This document shows positions 8,559 through 17,416 of a DNA stretch of 64,000 bases, piece after piece (positions within the stretch are counted from its first letter, which is position 1; each line of letters opens with the position of its first letter). The notes below the pieces were generated by a model. It worked only from the letters and a program-made list of their open reading frames with translations. It had not been told where the DNA came from and ran no database searches. The position numbers and the translations under genes are program-made. This DNA comes from Cribrihabitans_A neustonicus (lineage in GTDB: Bacteria > Pseudomonadota > Alphaproteobacteria > Rhodobacterales > Rhodobacteraceae): assembly GCF_048820895.1 (NCBI RefSeq), contig NZ_JBMERQ010000010.1:1-64000 (forward strand), given 5' to 3'.

Positions 8559-9737
8559 TCAGAAGATTTCAAACAGGCCGGCCGCGCCCATGCCGCCGCC
8601 GATGCACATGGTGACAACGCCCAGCCTGGCGCCGCGCCGCCGGCCTTCGAGCAGCAGATGCCCGGTCATCCGCGCGCCGGTCATGCCAAACGGGTGGCCG
8701 ATCGAGATCGAGCCGCCGTTGACGTTGCAGATCTCCGGGTCGATCCCCAGCCGGTCGCGGCAGTAGAGCGCCTGCGAGGCGAAGGCCTCGTTCAGCTCCC
8801 ACAGGTTAATGTCGCTGACCGTGAGCCCGTGCCGCTCCAGCAGGCGCGGCACCGCGTAGACCGGGCCGATGCCCATCTCGTCCGGCTCGCAGCCCGCCAC
8901 CGCAAAGCCCTTGAAGGCCCCCAGCGGTTCGGCGCCTTCGCGCTCGGCCACCGTGCTGTCCATCAGCACCAGCGCCGCCGCCCCGTCGCTCAGCTGCGAG
9001 GCATTGCCCGCGGTGACGAAATGCCCCTCGCCCTGAACCGGCGCAAGGCCCGCGAGCCCTTCCAGCGTGGTATTGGGCCGGTTGCAATCATCCATGCCGA
9101 ACGTCACCTCCTTGCGGGTGACCTCGCCGCTTTCCTTGTTCTTGAAGGCCTGGGTCACGGTGATCGGCACGATTTCATCGTCCAGCCTGCCCGCGGCCTG
9201 CGCCGCTGCCGTGCGCTGCTGGCTGGCGAGCGCCAGCTCGTCCTGCGCCTCGCGGCTGATGCCATAGCGTTCGGCCACGATGTCGGCGGTCTGGATCATC
9301 GAGAGATACAGTTCCGGCTTGTTTTCCAGGATCCAGCTCTCGCGGGACTGCGGCGGGCGCGACGGCGGCATCTGGCTGATGCTCTCCACCCCGGCGCCGA
9401 TGGCGGCCGGCGCGCCCTCCATCACGATGGAATGCGCCGCCATCGCCACCGCCTGCAGCCCGGAGGAGCAGAAGCGGTTTACGGTCGCGGCAGAGACCGA
9501 CACCGGCAGCCCGGCCCGGATCACCGACTGGCGGGCGATATTGGCGCCGGTCCAGCCCTCGGGGTAGCCGCAGCCGACCAGCGCGTCTTCGATCAGGTCC
9601 GGCGCAATGCCCGCGCGCTCAACCGCGTGGCTGATGGCATGGCCTGCCATGGTGGCGCCATGGGTTTCATTGAACGCGCCGCGGTAGGACTTGGCGAGGC
9701 CCGTGCGCGCGGTGGAGACGATGACCGCCTGTTTCAT
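8559..9737 (-). CDS. Acetyl-CoA acyltransferase (thiolase)
   Basis: Thiolase of 392 residues, full length, that cleaves 3-ketoacyl-CoA with CoA. The nucleophilic cysteine is in NRFCSSGLQAVAMAAHSI near residue 90, the catalytic histidine in SIGHPFGMTGARM, and the second catalytic cysteine in VVTMCIGGGMGAAG near the C terminus. It follows the bifunctional hydratase/dehydrogenase gene by 11 bp. Together the two complete a beta-oxidation cycle. Confidence 0.95.
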   Translation of the reverse strand: MKQAVIVSTARTGLAKSYRGAFNETHGATMAGHAISHAVERAGIAPDLIEDALVGCGYPEGWTGANIARQSVIRAGLPVSVSAATVNRFCSSGLQAVAMAAHSIVMEGAPAAIGAGVESISQMPPSRPPQSRESWILENKPELYLSMIQTADIVAERYGISREAQDELALASQQRTAAAQAAGRLDDEIVPITVTQAFKNKESGEVTRKEVTFGMDDCNRPNTTLEGLAGLAPVQGEGHFVTAGNASQLSDGAAALVLMDSTVAEREGAEPLGAFKGFAVAGCEPDEMGIGPVYAVPRLLERHGLTVSDINLWELNEAFASQALYCRDRLGIDPEICNVNGGSISIGHPFGMTGARMTGHLLLEGRRRGARLGVVTMCIGGGMGAAGLFEIF

Positions 9738-9748
9738 TGGAAACTCCT

Positions 9749-11839
9749 TCAGGAATTGAGGCTGGCAAAGGTCCGGCCTTCAGAGGCCAGGCGCTGCAAG
9801 AGCGGCGCGGGCTGCCAGAGGAACGGGTCTTCCTCGTGGTAGCGGCAGATGTCCGCCAGGATCTTGTCCAGCCCCACGGTGTCAGCATAATGCATTGGAC
9901 CGCCGCGCCAGCGCGGAAAGCCGTAGCCGTTCAGCAGGGTCACATCGACGTCCAGCGGGCGCAGCGCGATGCCGTCTCCGACCACGCGCGCGGCCTCGTT
10001 CACCATCGCGGCCATGTAGCGGCTGACGATCTCCGCATCGCCGATGCTGCGCGGCGTGATCCCCTTGGCGGCGCGCTCCTTCTCGATGATCTCTTCCACC
10101 TCGGGGTCGGGCCGGGGCGCGGCGCCGTCTTCGTAGATGTAGAACCCGCGGCCGGTCTTGCGCCCGAAGCGGCCCAGCTCGCACAGGCGGTCGGCGAATT
10201 CCGGGTAGGTCTCGCGCGGGTCGCGCTCCGGCGCCAGCCGCTTGCGGTTGGCCCAGCCGATATCCAGCCCGGCCAGATCGCCCACGGCAAAAGGTCCCAT
10301 GGCCAGGCCGAAGCCGGTCAGCGCCCTGTCCACCGCATAGGGGCTCGCGCCCGCAAGCACCATGCCGTAGACCGCCTTGCCGTAGTGCGAGAGGATCCGG
10401 TTGCCGATGAACCCGTCGCAGATCCCGGCGCGCACAGCCACCTTGTTCAGCCGCTTCGCCAATGCAAACCCCGTTGCAACAACATCCGGAGCGGTTTTTG
10501 CGCCAACGACCACTTCCAGCAGCCGCATAACATGCGCGGGCGAGAAGAAATGCAGCCCGATCACATCCTGCGGGCGGCTGGTCATTGCCGCGATTGCGTT
10601 CAGGTCCAGGTAGGAGGTGTTCGACGCCAGGATCACTCCCGGCTTGCAGACCCGGTCCAGCCGGGTGAAGACGTCCTTCTTGACGTCCATGCTTTCGAAC
10701 ACCGCTTCGATCACGAGGTCCGCCTGCGCGAAGTCCTCGAACCGGGTGGTGGTGCGGAAAGACTCTGCCAGGATGGCCTCGCGCCGCTCGGCAGCCAGCT
10801 TGCCGCGCTTCACCGCGCTCTCCAGCATCTTGGCGGCGCTGGCGGCGGCCTTGGCGGCGGCCGCATCGTCGCGTTCGGCCAGGGTCACCTCAAGCCCGCT
10901 GAGCAGCGCGCTCACGGCAATCCCCGCCCCCATCGTGCCGCCGCCAACCACGCCGATCCGGCTGATCGCGCGCGGCTCGGTTCCGCCGAGTTCCGGCAGC
11001 TTTCCGGCCTGGCGCTCGGCAAAGAAGGCGTGGATGAGGGCCTTGCTCTGATCGGACTCCATCAGCTCCTGAAACACTGCGCGTTCCCGCTTCAAGCCGT
11101 CCGCAAACGGCAGGGTCATTGCTGCCTCCACGGCCTCCAGGCACTTCAAGGGCGCAATCGCGCCGCGCGCCGCCTTTGCGGTTTGCGCCCGGATGGCCTC
11201 CAGCTCCGCAGGCTCCAGCCGATTGCAGGCCAGGCTGCCCGCCGGGCGCGGCCCCTTGCCACCCGCGATCAGTTCGCGGGCAAAGGCGATGCCCGCGGCG
11301 CAAGCGTCATCGCCGTCCGCGATCCGGTCGATCAGCCCCAGTGACAGCGCGGTCTCCGCATCGACCGGCTTGCCGCCGGTGATCATCCGGGCGGCATCCG
11401 CTGCCGGAACCAGACGCGGCAGGCGCTGCGTGCCGCCTGCCCCGGGCAGCAGGCCCAGAGACACTTCCGGCAGGCCAAGCCGGGTGCCCGGTGCCGCAAT
11501 CCGGTAATGCGCGCCCAAGGCCACCTCCAGCCCGCCGCCAAGCGCGCTTCCATGCATCACGGCAACAACCGGCACCGGTACCGCCTCGATCTCATTGATG
11601 AGATCCGGCAGGGCCGGCGCCTTGGGCGGCTGGCCGAACTCGCGGATATCCGCACCGGCAAAAAACCCGCGTCCCGCGCAGCAGATCACGACGGCCTTGA
11701 CGTCGCCGCTGTCCAGCGCCGCGCGCAGGCTGGCGCGCAGCCCGGCCCGCACGGCCTGCGACAGCGCGTTCACCGGCGGGTTATCCACCCGCACGACCGC
11801 GACGCCGCCATCCACTGTCAGCTTGACCTTGCTTTCCAT
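9749..11839 (-). CDS. Bifunctional enoyl-CoA hydratase / 3-hydroxyacyl-CoA dehydrogenase (FadJ-like)
   Basis: About 696 residues. An N-terminal crotonase domain (AGRGFFAGADIREFG near residue 55, HGSALGGGLEVALGAHYRIA near residue 97) is followed by an NAD-binding domain (IGVVGGGTMGAGIAVSAL near residue 290) and the C-terminal dehydrogenase domain (GLHFFSPAHVMRLLEVV). It catalyses hydration and NAD-dependent oxidation in beta-oxidation. Start ATG at 11839 follows a GGGAGGG site and gives the canonical N terminus MESKVKLTVDGG. First gene of the operon running to 2419; a motif shared with the dctP promoter lies about 70 bp upstream. Confidence 0.94.
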   Translation of the reverse strand: MESKVKLTVDGGVAVVRVDNPPVNALSQAVRAGLRASLRAALDSGDVKAVVICCAGRGFFAGADIREFGQPPKAPALPDLINEIEAVPVPVVAVMHGSALGGGLEVALGAHYRIAAPGTRLGLPEVSLGLLPGAGGTQRLPRLVPAADAARMITGGKPVDAETALSLGLIDRIADGDDACAAGIAFARELIAGGKGPRPAGSLACNRLEPAELEAIRAQTAKAARGAIAPLKCLEAVEAAMTLPFADGLKRERAVFQELMESDQSKALIHAFFAERQAGKLPELGGTEPRAISRIGVVGGGTMGAGIAVSALLSGLEVTLAERDDAAAAKAAASAAKMLESAVKRGKLAAERREAILAESFRTTTRFEDFAQADLVIEAVFESMDVKKDVFTRLDRVCKPGVILASNTSYLDLNAIAAMTSRPQDVIGLHFFSPAHVMRLLEVVVGAKTAPDVVATGFALAKRLNKVAVRAGICDGFIGNRILSHYGKAVYGMVLAGASPYAVDRALTGFGLAMGPFAVGDLAGLDIGWANRKRLAPERDPRETYPEFADRLCELGRFGRKTGRGFYIYEDGAAPRPDPEVEEIIEKERAAKGITPRSIGDAEIVSRYMAAMVNEAARVVGDGIALRPLDVDVTLLNGYGFPRWRGGPMHYADTVGLDKILADICRYHEEDPFLWQPAPLLQRLASEGRTFASLNS

Positions 11840-11905
11840 CCCGCACCCTCCCCGTTGTCCGCCGCTCCTCCCGGCCTGAGTTTGGAGTAACAAGTTCAGC
11901 GATTA

Positions 11906-11922
11906 ATTTCAATATGCGGAAT
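11906..11922. promoter_or_regulatory. Operator-like motif upstream of the beta-oxidation operon
   Basis: ATTTCAATATGCGGAAT, the third copy of the motif found twice before dctP (2314-2330, 2354-2370). It lies 67-83 bp before the first gene of the acyl-CoA operon. A nearby looser inverted repeat (GAATTTCAT...ATGAAATTTC, 11920-11945) may be an additional half-site. The rest of the 11840-12167 gap shows no gene I can support. Confidence 0.55.
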
Positions 11923-12167
11923 TTCATTTGTTATGATGAAATTTCTGGTCCGATTTCGCAGGCTCAACGCCGGTCAAGTCCGGCTGCGGTGTACCGCCTG
12001 CCGGGGTGGCGACTGACCCTGGCCGAGCAGCCCCGGAACGTTCCGCCGCACCACTCCGGCCGGCCGGGACATAAGAGCAAAAGCTGCTCGAACGCCCGGG
12101 ACAGCCAGAGCTCTATCCGCATGGACAACGCTTGCTTGCCCAGAAGGCCCAGATTCGCGGCTCCGGC

Positions 12168-12776
12168 CTATTGCCGCAGCTGCGATCTCTCCCGTTCCAT
12201 GACAGCCTTCAACGCCGGACGATCCGCGCAGCGCCTGATCCAGGCCTGGACGGAGGGCTGCTCCGGCACCGCGTCCGGCAGCCAATGGAAGGGGCTCGAC
12301 AGCAGCAGGTCGGCCGCCGAATAGTCCTCGCCGAGAAGGTAGGGCTGACCGTCCAGCGCTTCGGACAGGCGGGCGAAAACGGTGTCCAGATCGCGGAACG
12401 TCGCGTGTACGGCGGGATGTTCGATCTTCGCCCAGTCGAGGACCAGCACGGGCTCCATCACACCCTGGTAGTAGAACAGCCAGCTAAGAAAAGCCCCGCG
12501 CTGAGGGTGCCCGACTGGACGACCGAGTCCAGACTCCGGGAACCTGTCCGTCAGGTAGGCGATGATGGCCCCGCGCTCGCGCACATGGTCCGCGCCGTCG
12601 GTCAGGTAGGGCACTTTCTTCTCGGGATGCGGATTGCGCGGATCGGGTCCGCCACTGCCGTCCTGCCGGGGTACCGTGACCCCGATCACGTCGATTTGGC
12701 CGGCGATGCCCATCTCCTCGATCAGAACGAGGATGGAGGTCGAGCGGGAGTTCGGGGCGTGGTAAAGTGTCAGCAT
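12168..12776 (-). CDS. Glutathione S-transferase family protein
   Basis: About 202 residues. The N-terminal thioredoxin-like domain begins MLTLYHAPNSRSTSILVLIE, with the KKVPYL cis-proline loop and an ERGAIIAYLTDRFPE segment, then an all-helical C-terminal domain (LLGEDYSAADLLLSSPFHWL). The start at 12776 follows AGGAGG; a longer reading would run into the divergent regulator. It conjugates or reduces electrophiles with glutathione; substrate unknown. It is divergently paired with a WYL-type regulator, which probably controls it. Confidence 0.9.
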   Translation of the reverse strand: MLTLYHAPNSRSTSILVLIEEMGIAGQIDVIGVTVPRQDGSGGPDPRNPHPEKKVPYLTDGADHVRERGAIIAYLTDRFPESGLGRPVGHPQRGAFLSWLFYYQGVMEPVLVLDWAKIEHPAVHATFRDLDTVFARLSEALDGQPYLLGEDYSAADLLLSSPFHWLPDAVPEQPSVQAWIRRCADRPALKAVMERERSQLRQ

Positions 12777-12822
12777 GGGAGCCTCCTGGAAATGTGTCAT
12801 GCCTTGACTTAGCCTCAGGCTG

Positions 12823-13545
12823 ATGACAATTCCCGTCAGCATGGCCCGGACCGACCGCCTCATGCGCCTGATGGATACGTTTCGACGCTTGCCTGCGCCG
12901 GTCACGGCCGCGCGGCTGGCGGCGGAGACCGGCGTGTCGCAGCGCCAGCTCTACCGCGACATCGCCACGCTGCGCGCCGGCGGCGCCCTGATCGACGGCG
13001 AGGCCGGGGTGGGCTACAGGCTGACCGAAGATCCCGCGCTGCCGCCGCAAAGCTTCTCCCGCCTGGAAATCGAGGCGCTGGTCCTCGCCGTGGGCGAGTT
13101 GCGCCAGACCGGCGACGCAGCACTTGAGGAGGCAGGCCGTTCGGCACTCGCCCGGATCATCGCCACGCTTGCCGACAAACAGTCCCGGCAGGCCATGCAT
13201 ACGGTCCTGCGCAGCTTCCGGCCGCCGCCTGCCCGCGTGGAAATCACGGTGGACATGGCACTTCTGCGCCGCGCCTGCTGGGAGGAACTGGCGCTCGACC
13301 TGCGGTACCGGGACCTCAAGGGCCAGGTCACAGAGCGCGAGGTCTGGCCCCTGGGCATCAGCTACTCGGATGGCACACTGATGGTGCTGGTCTGGTGCTG
13401 CCTGCGGCAGGACTGGCGCATCTTCCACGCCTCTGGAATCGAACGCGCTTGCCTCAACGGCCGCAGCTTCCGACCGCGGCGCGTATCTCTCCTGCGCGGC
13501 TTTTCGGCGCGGCACGCCGCTCCCGGGGCGCCTGCGAACGAGTAG
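12823..13545 (+). CDS. YafY-type HTH/WYL transcriptional regulator
   Basis: 240 residues. An N-terminal HTH_11 domain (RTDRLMRLMDTFRRL then AARLAAETGVSQRQLYRDIA) is followed by a WYL-like effector domain (DLRYRDLKGQVTEREVWPLGI). It binds DNA and probably senses a small ligand through the WYL domain. The start is ambiguous: ATG at 12823 has a weak AGG upstream; ATG at 12841 gives the family-typical N terminus MARTDRL. Divergent from the GST gene with about 46 bp between starts, so it probably regulates that gene. Confidence 0.88.
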   Translation: MTIPVSMARTDRLMRLMDTFRRLPAPVTAARLAAETGVSQRQLYRDIATLRAGGALIDGEAGVGYRLTEDPALPPQSFSRLEIEALVLAVGELRQTGDAALEEAGRSALARIIATLADKQSRQAMHTVLRSFRPPPARVEITVDMALLRRACWEELALDLRYRDLKGQVTEREVWPLGISYSDGTLMVLVWCCLRQDWRIFHASGIERACLNGRSFRPRRVSLLRGFSARHAAPGAPANE

Positions 13546-13631
13546 GTGAGCCGCTCCGGAGTGGAGGGCCGCTGGTGAGCGAGGCGGCGGGGCTTCTGAC
13601 GTGCTCCCCTGAAAAGGCCGTGGTTCGAAAT

Positions 13632-13720
13632 TGACCTGCTCTCCAAAAGGGGCGGCAGACGATGAAAAGAAGCCGGTTCAGCGAAAAGCGGATCATTGCT
13701 ATGCGCAATGGCTTCGATCT
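13632..13720 (+). mobile_element. IS3-family insertion-sequence remnant (left end and start of orfA)
   Basis: At 13662 an ATG opens MKRSRFSEKRIIAMRNG, which resembles the conserved start of IS3-family OrfA (MKRSRFSEEQIIG...). Just upstream is TTGACCTGCTCTCC, resembling the terminal sequence of such elements. The frame ends after about 20 codons and no transposase body follows, so this is a remnant. The rest of 13546-13915 holds no gene I can support. Confidence 0.5.
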
Positions 13721-13915
13721 CTTAAGTAGCCCGGCGGCCCGCCGCTCAATATTCGCTTGGCCATCAAGCAGACTGGGAAGCAATGCCCGCATTGAGCTGG
13801 ACAGGCCGGTCTCTTCGTTGGCGAGGTGATGCCGGATGTCAGCGCGGAAGCCGCCAGCACCTGCGCGCATGGCAAGGCCATATTCGATGCAGGACAGGAT
13901 CGATGTGCATTGCGC

Positions 13916-14935
13916 TTAACTCGGCACGTCCAGAAACTGCATGGGCGGCATCCCGGGTTCTCGCGCCGCGTGGATCGCAGCCCGGGCCAGAAAGTCGCCG
14001 GCCTTTGCGACGTCTTCCTCGATAACCATTATCTTAGGGCGGAACATCCTCAGGAAGGGGATCGCTTCTTTTGCGAACACGTCGATGTCCACACCAACCC
14101 CGCGGCCAAGCGTCTCGACGGCGCCGATCGCTGCCATCGTTGCGTTCGGAGACCCTGTCAGGATGCCGTCGATGCCCGGATCGGCGGAAACGAGCTCCCT
14201 GACGTGCCGGCTGACATCTTCGCTGCTGCTGTCGCTGGTGATGCCGCCGGCCAGGATCAGATCGATGCCGCAGGAGGCCGCGGCGGCGGTTGCCCCGGCA
14301 ATCATCTCGCCCGCGTAGCTCTGCGAGCGGGGCGGGGCGATGAGCAGGACGCGCCGGCGGCCCTTGCCGCTCAGCGCCTCAATGCCGAGCCGCGCGAAGG
14401 CCTTGTTGTCAAAGTCGAAATAGGCATGCTCGGAGGCCCGGTTCGACCGCCCGTGCGTGGCGAAGGGAAAATTCTTGGCCATCAGGTAATCGACACGGGG
14501 GTCGTCAGGCTCGACCTGGTTGAAGATCACCGCGTCCGCCGATCCGGTTTCGACGATGTAGCGGATCGGTTTCATCGGATCGTCGCCGGGAAAGTACGGC
14601 GTCATGTTCAGATGATAGGGCGTGCCGCGCAGCCCCGAGGCGATGGCTGAGATCAGCCGCGCCGTCATGTTCATCATCTCGTGCTCGGTCGACATGACGA
14701 GGCTGACGACGTTGGTGCGCCCGGTGCGCAGGCGAACGCCGGCCCGGTTGGGAACATAGCCGATTTCGGCGGCGATGCGCCGGACCCGAGCTTTGGTCTG
14801 CGCACCGATGTCGGGCGCGTCGCTCAGGGCGCGCGAGACGGTAGCGACGGCCAGCCCGCTCATCTGCGAGATGGTCTTGAGCGTCGGCTTCTGGCGCGGC
14901 GCCGGGGCGGGGGTCTCTGTCTTGCCGGATGCCAT
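13916..14935 (-). CDS. LacI-family transcriptional regulator of the sugar ABC operon
   Basis: About 339 residues. An N-terminal LacI helix-turn-helix (TLKTISQMSGLAVATVSRAL, then IGYVPNRAG hinge region) is followed by a periplasmic-binding-like effector domain. The start at 14935 (MASGKTETPAPAPRQ) gives a short basic leader before the helix-turn-helix. A much longer minus-strand frame through the transporter genes is an artefact of GC-rich shadow coding. It is divergent from the sugar ABC operon, with a perfect palindrome between them, so it probably represses that operon until its sugar binds. Confidence 0.93.
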   Translation of the reverse strand: MASGKTETPAPAPRQKPTLKTISQMSGLAVATVSRALSDAPDIGAQTKARVRRIAAEIGYVPNRAGVRLRTGRTNVVSLVMSTEHEMMNMTARLISAIASGLRGTPYHLNMTPYFPGDDPMKPIRYIVETGSADAVIFNQVEPDDPRVDYLMAKNFPFATHGRSNRASEHAYFDFDNKAFARLGIEALSGKGRRRVLLIAPPRSQSYAGEMIAGATAAAASCGIDLILAGGITSDSSSEDVSRHVRELVSADPGIDGILTGSPNATMAAIGAVETLGRGVGVDIDVFAKEAIPFLRMFRPKIMVIEEDVAKAGDFLARAAIHAAREPGMPPMQFLDVPS

Positions 14936-15075
14936 CGGGTCGCTTCCTTTATTGTTCTGCTCGTTCTCCTGCCGGCGCACCACCGCGGGCGGCAATGCCG
15001 TTCGGGGCACCGGCAGGCTCTCCCTTTGCCCCATTTGTATCCTGCAAAAGTTTTTCTTGCCAGCCAAATCTGAAA

Positions 15076-15097
15076 CGTTATAGGAAATTCTATAACG
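15076..15097. promoter_or_regulatory. Palindromic operator for the LacI regulator
   Basis: Perfect inverted repeat CGTTATAG-GAAATT-CTATAACG in the divergent region between the LacI gene and the binding-protein gene, 25 bp before the GTG start of the latter. Position and symmetry fit a LacI-family repressor site overlapping the transporter promoter. Confidence 0.7.
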
Positions 15098-15121
15098 ATT
15101 TAGAATCGGGAGGATGCGATC

Positions 15122-16360
15122 GTGAAGTTGAAACCGTCTCTGCTGGCCCTTGCTGCTGCCTGCGGCGCCACTGCCGTTTCGGCAGGGGAGCTTGAGGTCA
15201 CTCACTGGTGGACCTCGGGCGGCGAGGCCGCTGCCGTGAAGGAGCTGGCCCAGGCATTCGAGGCCGATACCGGCAATACCTGGGTCGATGGCGCCATTGC
15301 CGGCTCGGGCGGCACCGCGCGGCCGATCATCATCAGCCGCATTCTGGGCGGCGATCCGATGGGCGCGACCCAGATGACCCATGGCCGCCAGGCCGAGGAG
15401 CTGATCGAGGCGGGGATGATGCTCGACATCACCGATGTCGCCGAGGCCAACGGCTGGACCGATGTGGTGAACCCTCCGGCGCTGCTCGAGGCCTGCACGG
15501 TCGATGGCCGCATCTACTGCGCGCCGCTCAACATCCATTCCGCCCAGTGGCTGTGGCTGAGTCACAAGGCCTTCGAGGACGCGGGCGTCGCTGTGCCCGC
15601 GGATTGGACCGAGTTCACCGCCGCCGCACCGGCGCTCGCGGAAGCGGGCAAGCAGCCGCTGGCGATCGGCCAGCAGCCCTGGCAGTCGAACCTCGCCTTC
15701 GGGACGATCTCGCTGGCCGTGGCCGGGCTCGACGCCTGGAAGGCCGTGAACATCGGCAAGGATGCCGAGGTTGCGGCGGGCCCCGAGTACAAGGCCGCGT
15801 TCGAGGCGGTGGCCGCCGCGCGCGAGATGGCGAAGGGCTCCAACGTGCAGGACTGGAACCAGGCCACCAACATGGTGATCACCGGCACGGCCGGCGGCCA
15901 GATCATGGGCGACTGGGCGCAGGGCGAATTCGCCATGGCAGGCAAGGTCGCGGGCGAGGACTACTCCTGCCTGCCAGGCCTCGGCGTCAACGCGGTGCTC
16001 GATACCGGCGGCGACGCGATCTATTTCCCGGCCAGCGACGACCCGGAAGTGACCGCGATGCAGAAGGAGCTGGCGGCGGTGCTGCTGTCGCCCGGCGTGC
16101 AGGTGGCCTTCAACCTTGCCAAGGGCTCGCTGCCGGTGCGCGGGGACATCGACATGTCCTCCGCCAACGCCTGCATGCAGAAGGGTCTTGAGATCCTGGC
16201 CAGCGGTTCGGACAGCGTGCTGCCCTCGGGCGACATGTCGCTGACCGCCGATACCACCGGCCAGGTCGAGGACCTGATGGCCGAGTTCTGGGCCGATGAC
16301 TCGATGAGCGCGCAAGAAGCCCAGGCCCGCTTCGCCGAGATCATCGCCGGCGCCGACTGA
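15122..16360 (+). CDS. Sugar ABC transporter substrate-binding protein
   Basis: 412-residue extracytoplasmic sugar receptor (family 1 solute-binding protein). A signal peptide MKLKPSLLALAAACGATAVSA precedes the mature start GELEVTHWWTSGGEAAAVKEL, which matches GtsA/AglE-type proteins. The GTG start has GGGAGG about 8 bases upstream. First gene of a five-gene operon ending in a GH1 beta-glucosidase, so the ligand is plausibly a beta-glucoside such as cellobiose, though glucose-type sugars are possible. Confidence 0.93.
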   Translation: MKLKPSLLALAAACGATAVSAGELEVTHWWTSGGEAAAVKELAQAFEADTGNTWVDGAIAGSGGTARPIIISRILGGDPMGATQMTHGRQAEELIEAGMMLDITDVAEANGWTDVVNPPALLEACTVDGRIYCAPLNIHSAQWLWLSHKAFEDAGVAVPADWTEFTAAAPALAEAGKQPLAIGQQPWQSNLAFGTISLAVAGLDAWKAVNIGKDAEVAAGPEYKAAFEAVAAAREMAKGSNVQDWNQATNMVITGTAGGQIMGDWAQGEFAMAGKVAGEDYSCLPGLGVNAVLDTGGDAIYFPASDDPEVTAMQKELAAVLLSPGVQVAFNLAKGSLPVRGDIDMSSANACMQKGLEILASGSDSVLPSGDMSLTADTTGQVEDLMAEFWADDSMSAQEAQARFAEIIAGAD

Positions 16361-16372
16361 CCAAGACCCAGC

Positions 16373-16408
16373 CCGCGCGGGCCGCCCCCGGAGGGCAGGT
16401 CCGCGCGG
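16373..16408 (+). promoter_or_regulatory. Long GC-rich intercistronic hairpin after the binding-protein gene
   Basis: Stem formed by two CCGCGCGG copies (16373-16380 and 16401-16408) with internal GCC/GGT and GCCC/GGGC pairing and a short CCGGA loop. It lies 12 bp after the stop codon and has no T-run. This position is typical for stems that protect an upstream binding-protein mRNA. The remaining bases up to 16489 contain further GC-rich self-complementary stretches only. Confidence 0.55.
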
Positions 16409-16489
16409 TCCCCAAAGCCTTTGTGACTCGGCCGCGCGCAGCGGCCCGCGGCAGCGCCCTGCCCGCCGCCAGTTTCCGGGAGATCCCCC

Positions 16490-17416
16490 ATGACCATCAT
16501 CGAAAGCGGCGGCCTCAGCCTCGCCCGCGCCGAGCGAAGACCGCGGCGCCTGTTCCGCAACCTCTCCGCCAAGATCGCCGCGGTGCCGATGGTGCTGACC
16601 GCGCTGGTGGTTTTCGTTGGCTGCACGGCCTGGACAGTGCTTTATTCCTTCACCGGCTCCAAGCTGCTGCCGCGGCTGAACTGGGAGGGGTTGGGCCAGT
16701 ACGAGCGGCTGTGGAGCACCCGGCGCTGGCTGGTGTCGCTCGAGAACCTGGCGGTCTACGGCATCTGCTCGATGGTGCTGATCCTGCTGATCGGCTTCAC
16801 GCTGGCGGCGCTCCTGGACCGCAAGATCCGCTTCGAGGGCGCGTTCCGCACCGTGTTCCTGTATCCTTTCGCGCTCAGCTTCATCGTCACCGGGCTTGCC
16901 TGGCAGTGGATCCTGAACCCCGACTTCGGCATCCAGGCGACGGTGCGCGCGATGGGCTGGGAGAGCTTTGTCTTCGACCCGCTCAACAACCCGGACCTGG
17001 TGATCTTCGGCATCCTGATCGCAGGCATCTGGCAGGGCTCGGGTCTGGTCATGGTGATCATGCTGGCCGGGCTGCGCGGCATCGACGAGGACATCTGGAA
17101 GGCCGCCCGCGTCGACGGCATCGGCACGGTAAAGACCTATGTGAAGGTGATCATCCCGATGATGCGCCCGGTCTTCGTCACCGCCCTGGTGCTGATCGCG
17201 GCGGGCATCATCAAGGTCTACGACCTGGTGGTGGCGCAGACCGCCGGCGGCCCCGGCATCTCCAGCCAGATGCCCGCGCTTTATGTCATGGACTCGATGT
17301 TCAAGAACCAGAACCTCGCGCAGGGCTTTGCCGCCTCGACCATGATGCTGGTTTCGGTCCTCGTGGTGCTGGTGCCCTGGGCCTATCTCGAATTTGCAGG
17401 AAAGAAACGTGGCTGA
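16490..17416 (+). CDS. Sugar ABC transporter permease 1 (MalF-like)
   Basis: 308-residue inner-membrane permease of the CUT1 sugar family. It has about six membrane segments (for example MVLTALVVFVGCTAWTVLYS and YGICSMVLILLIGFTLAALL) and the EAA-loop motif EDIWKAARVDGIGTVKTYVK, which contacts the ATPase. It pairs with the next gene, which it overlaps by 8 bp, to form the translocation channel. Confidence 0.93.
   Translation: MTIIESGGLSLARAERRPRRLFRNLSAKIAAVPMVLTALVVFVGCTAWTVLYSFTGSKLLPRLNWEGLGQYERLWSTRRWLVSLENLAVYGICSMVLILLIGFTLAALLDRKIRFEGAFRTVFLYPFALSFIVTGLAWQWILNPDFGIQATVRAMGWESFVFDPLNNPDLVIFGILIAGIWQGSGLVMVIMLAGLRGIDEDIWKAARVDGIGTVKTYVKVIIPMMRPVFVTALVLIAAGIIKVYDLVVAQTAGGPGISSQMPALYVMDSMFKNQNLAQGFAASTMMLVSVLVVLVPWAYLEFAGKKRG

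Noticed and set aside
13721..13915. Possible second transposase fragment before the LacI gene
   Set aside because: Short frames on both strands look faintly coding, but none gives a motif I can assign.
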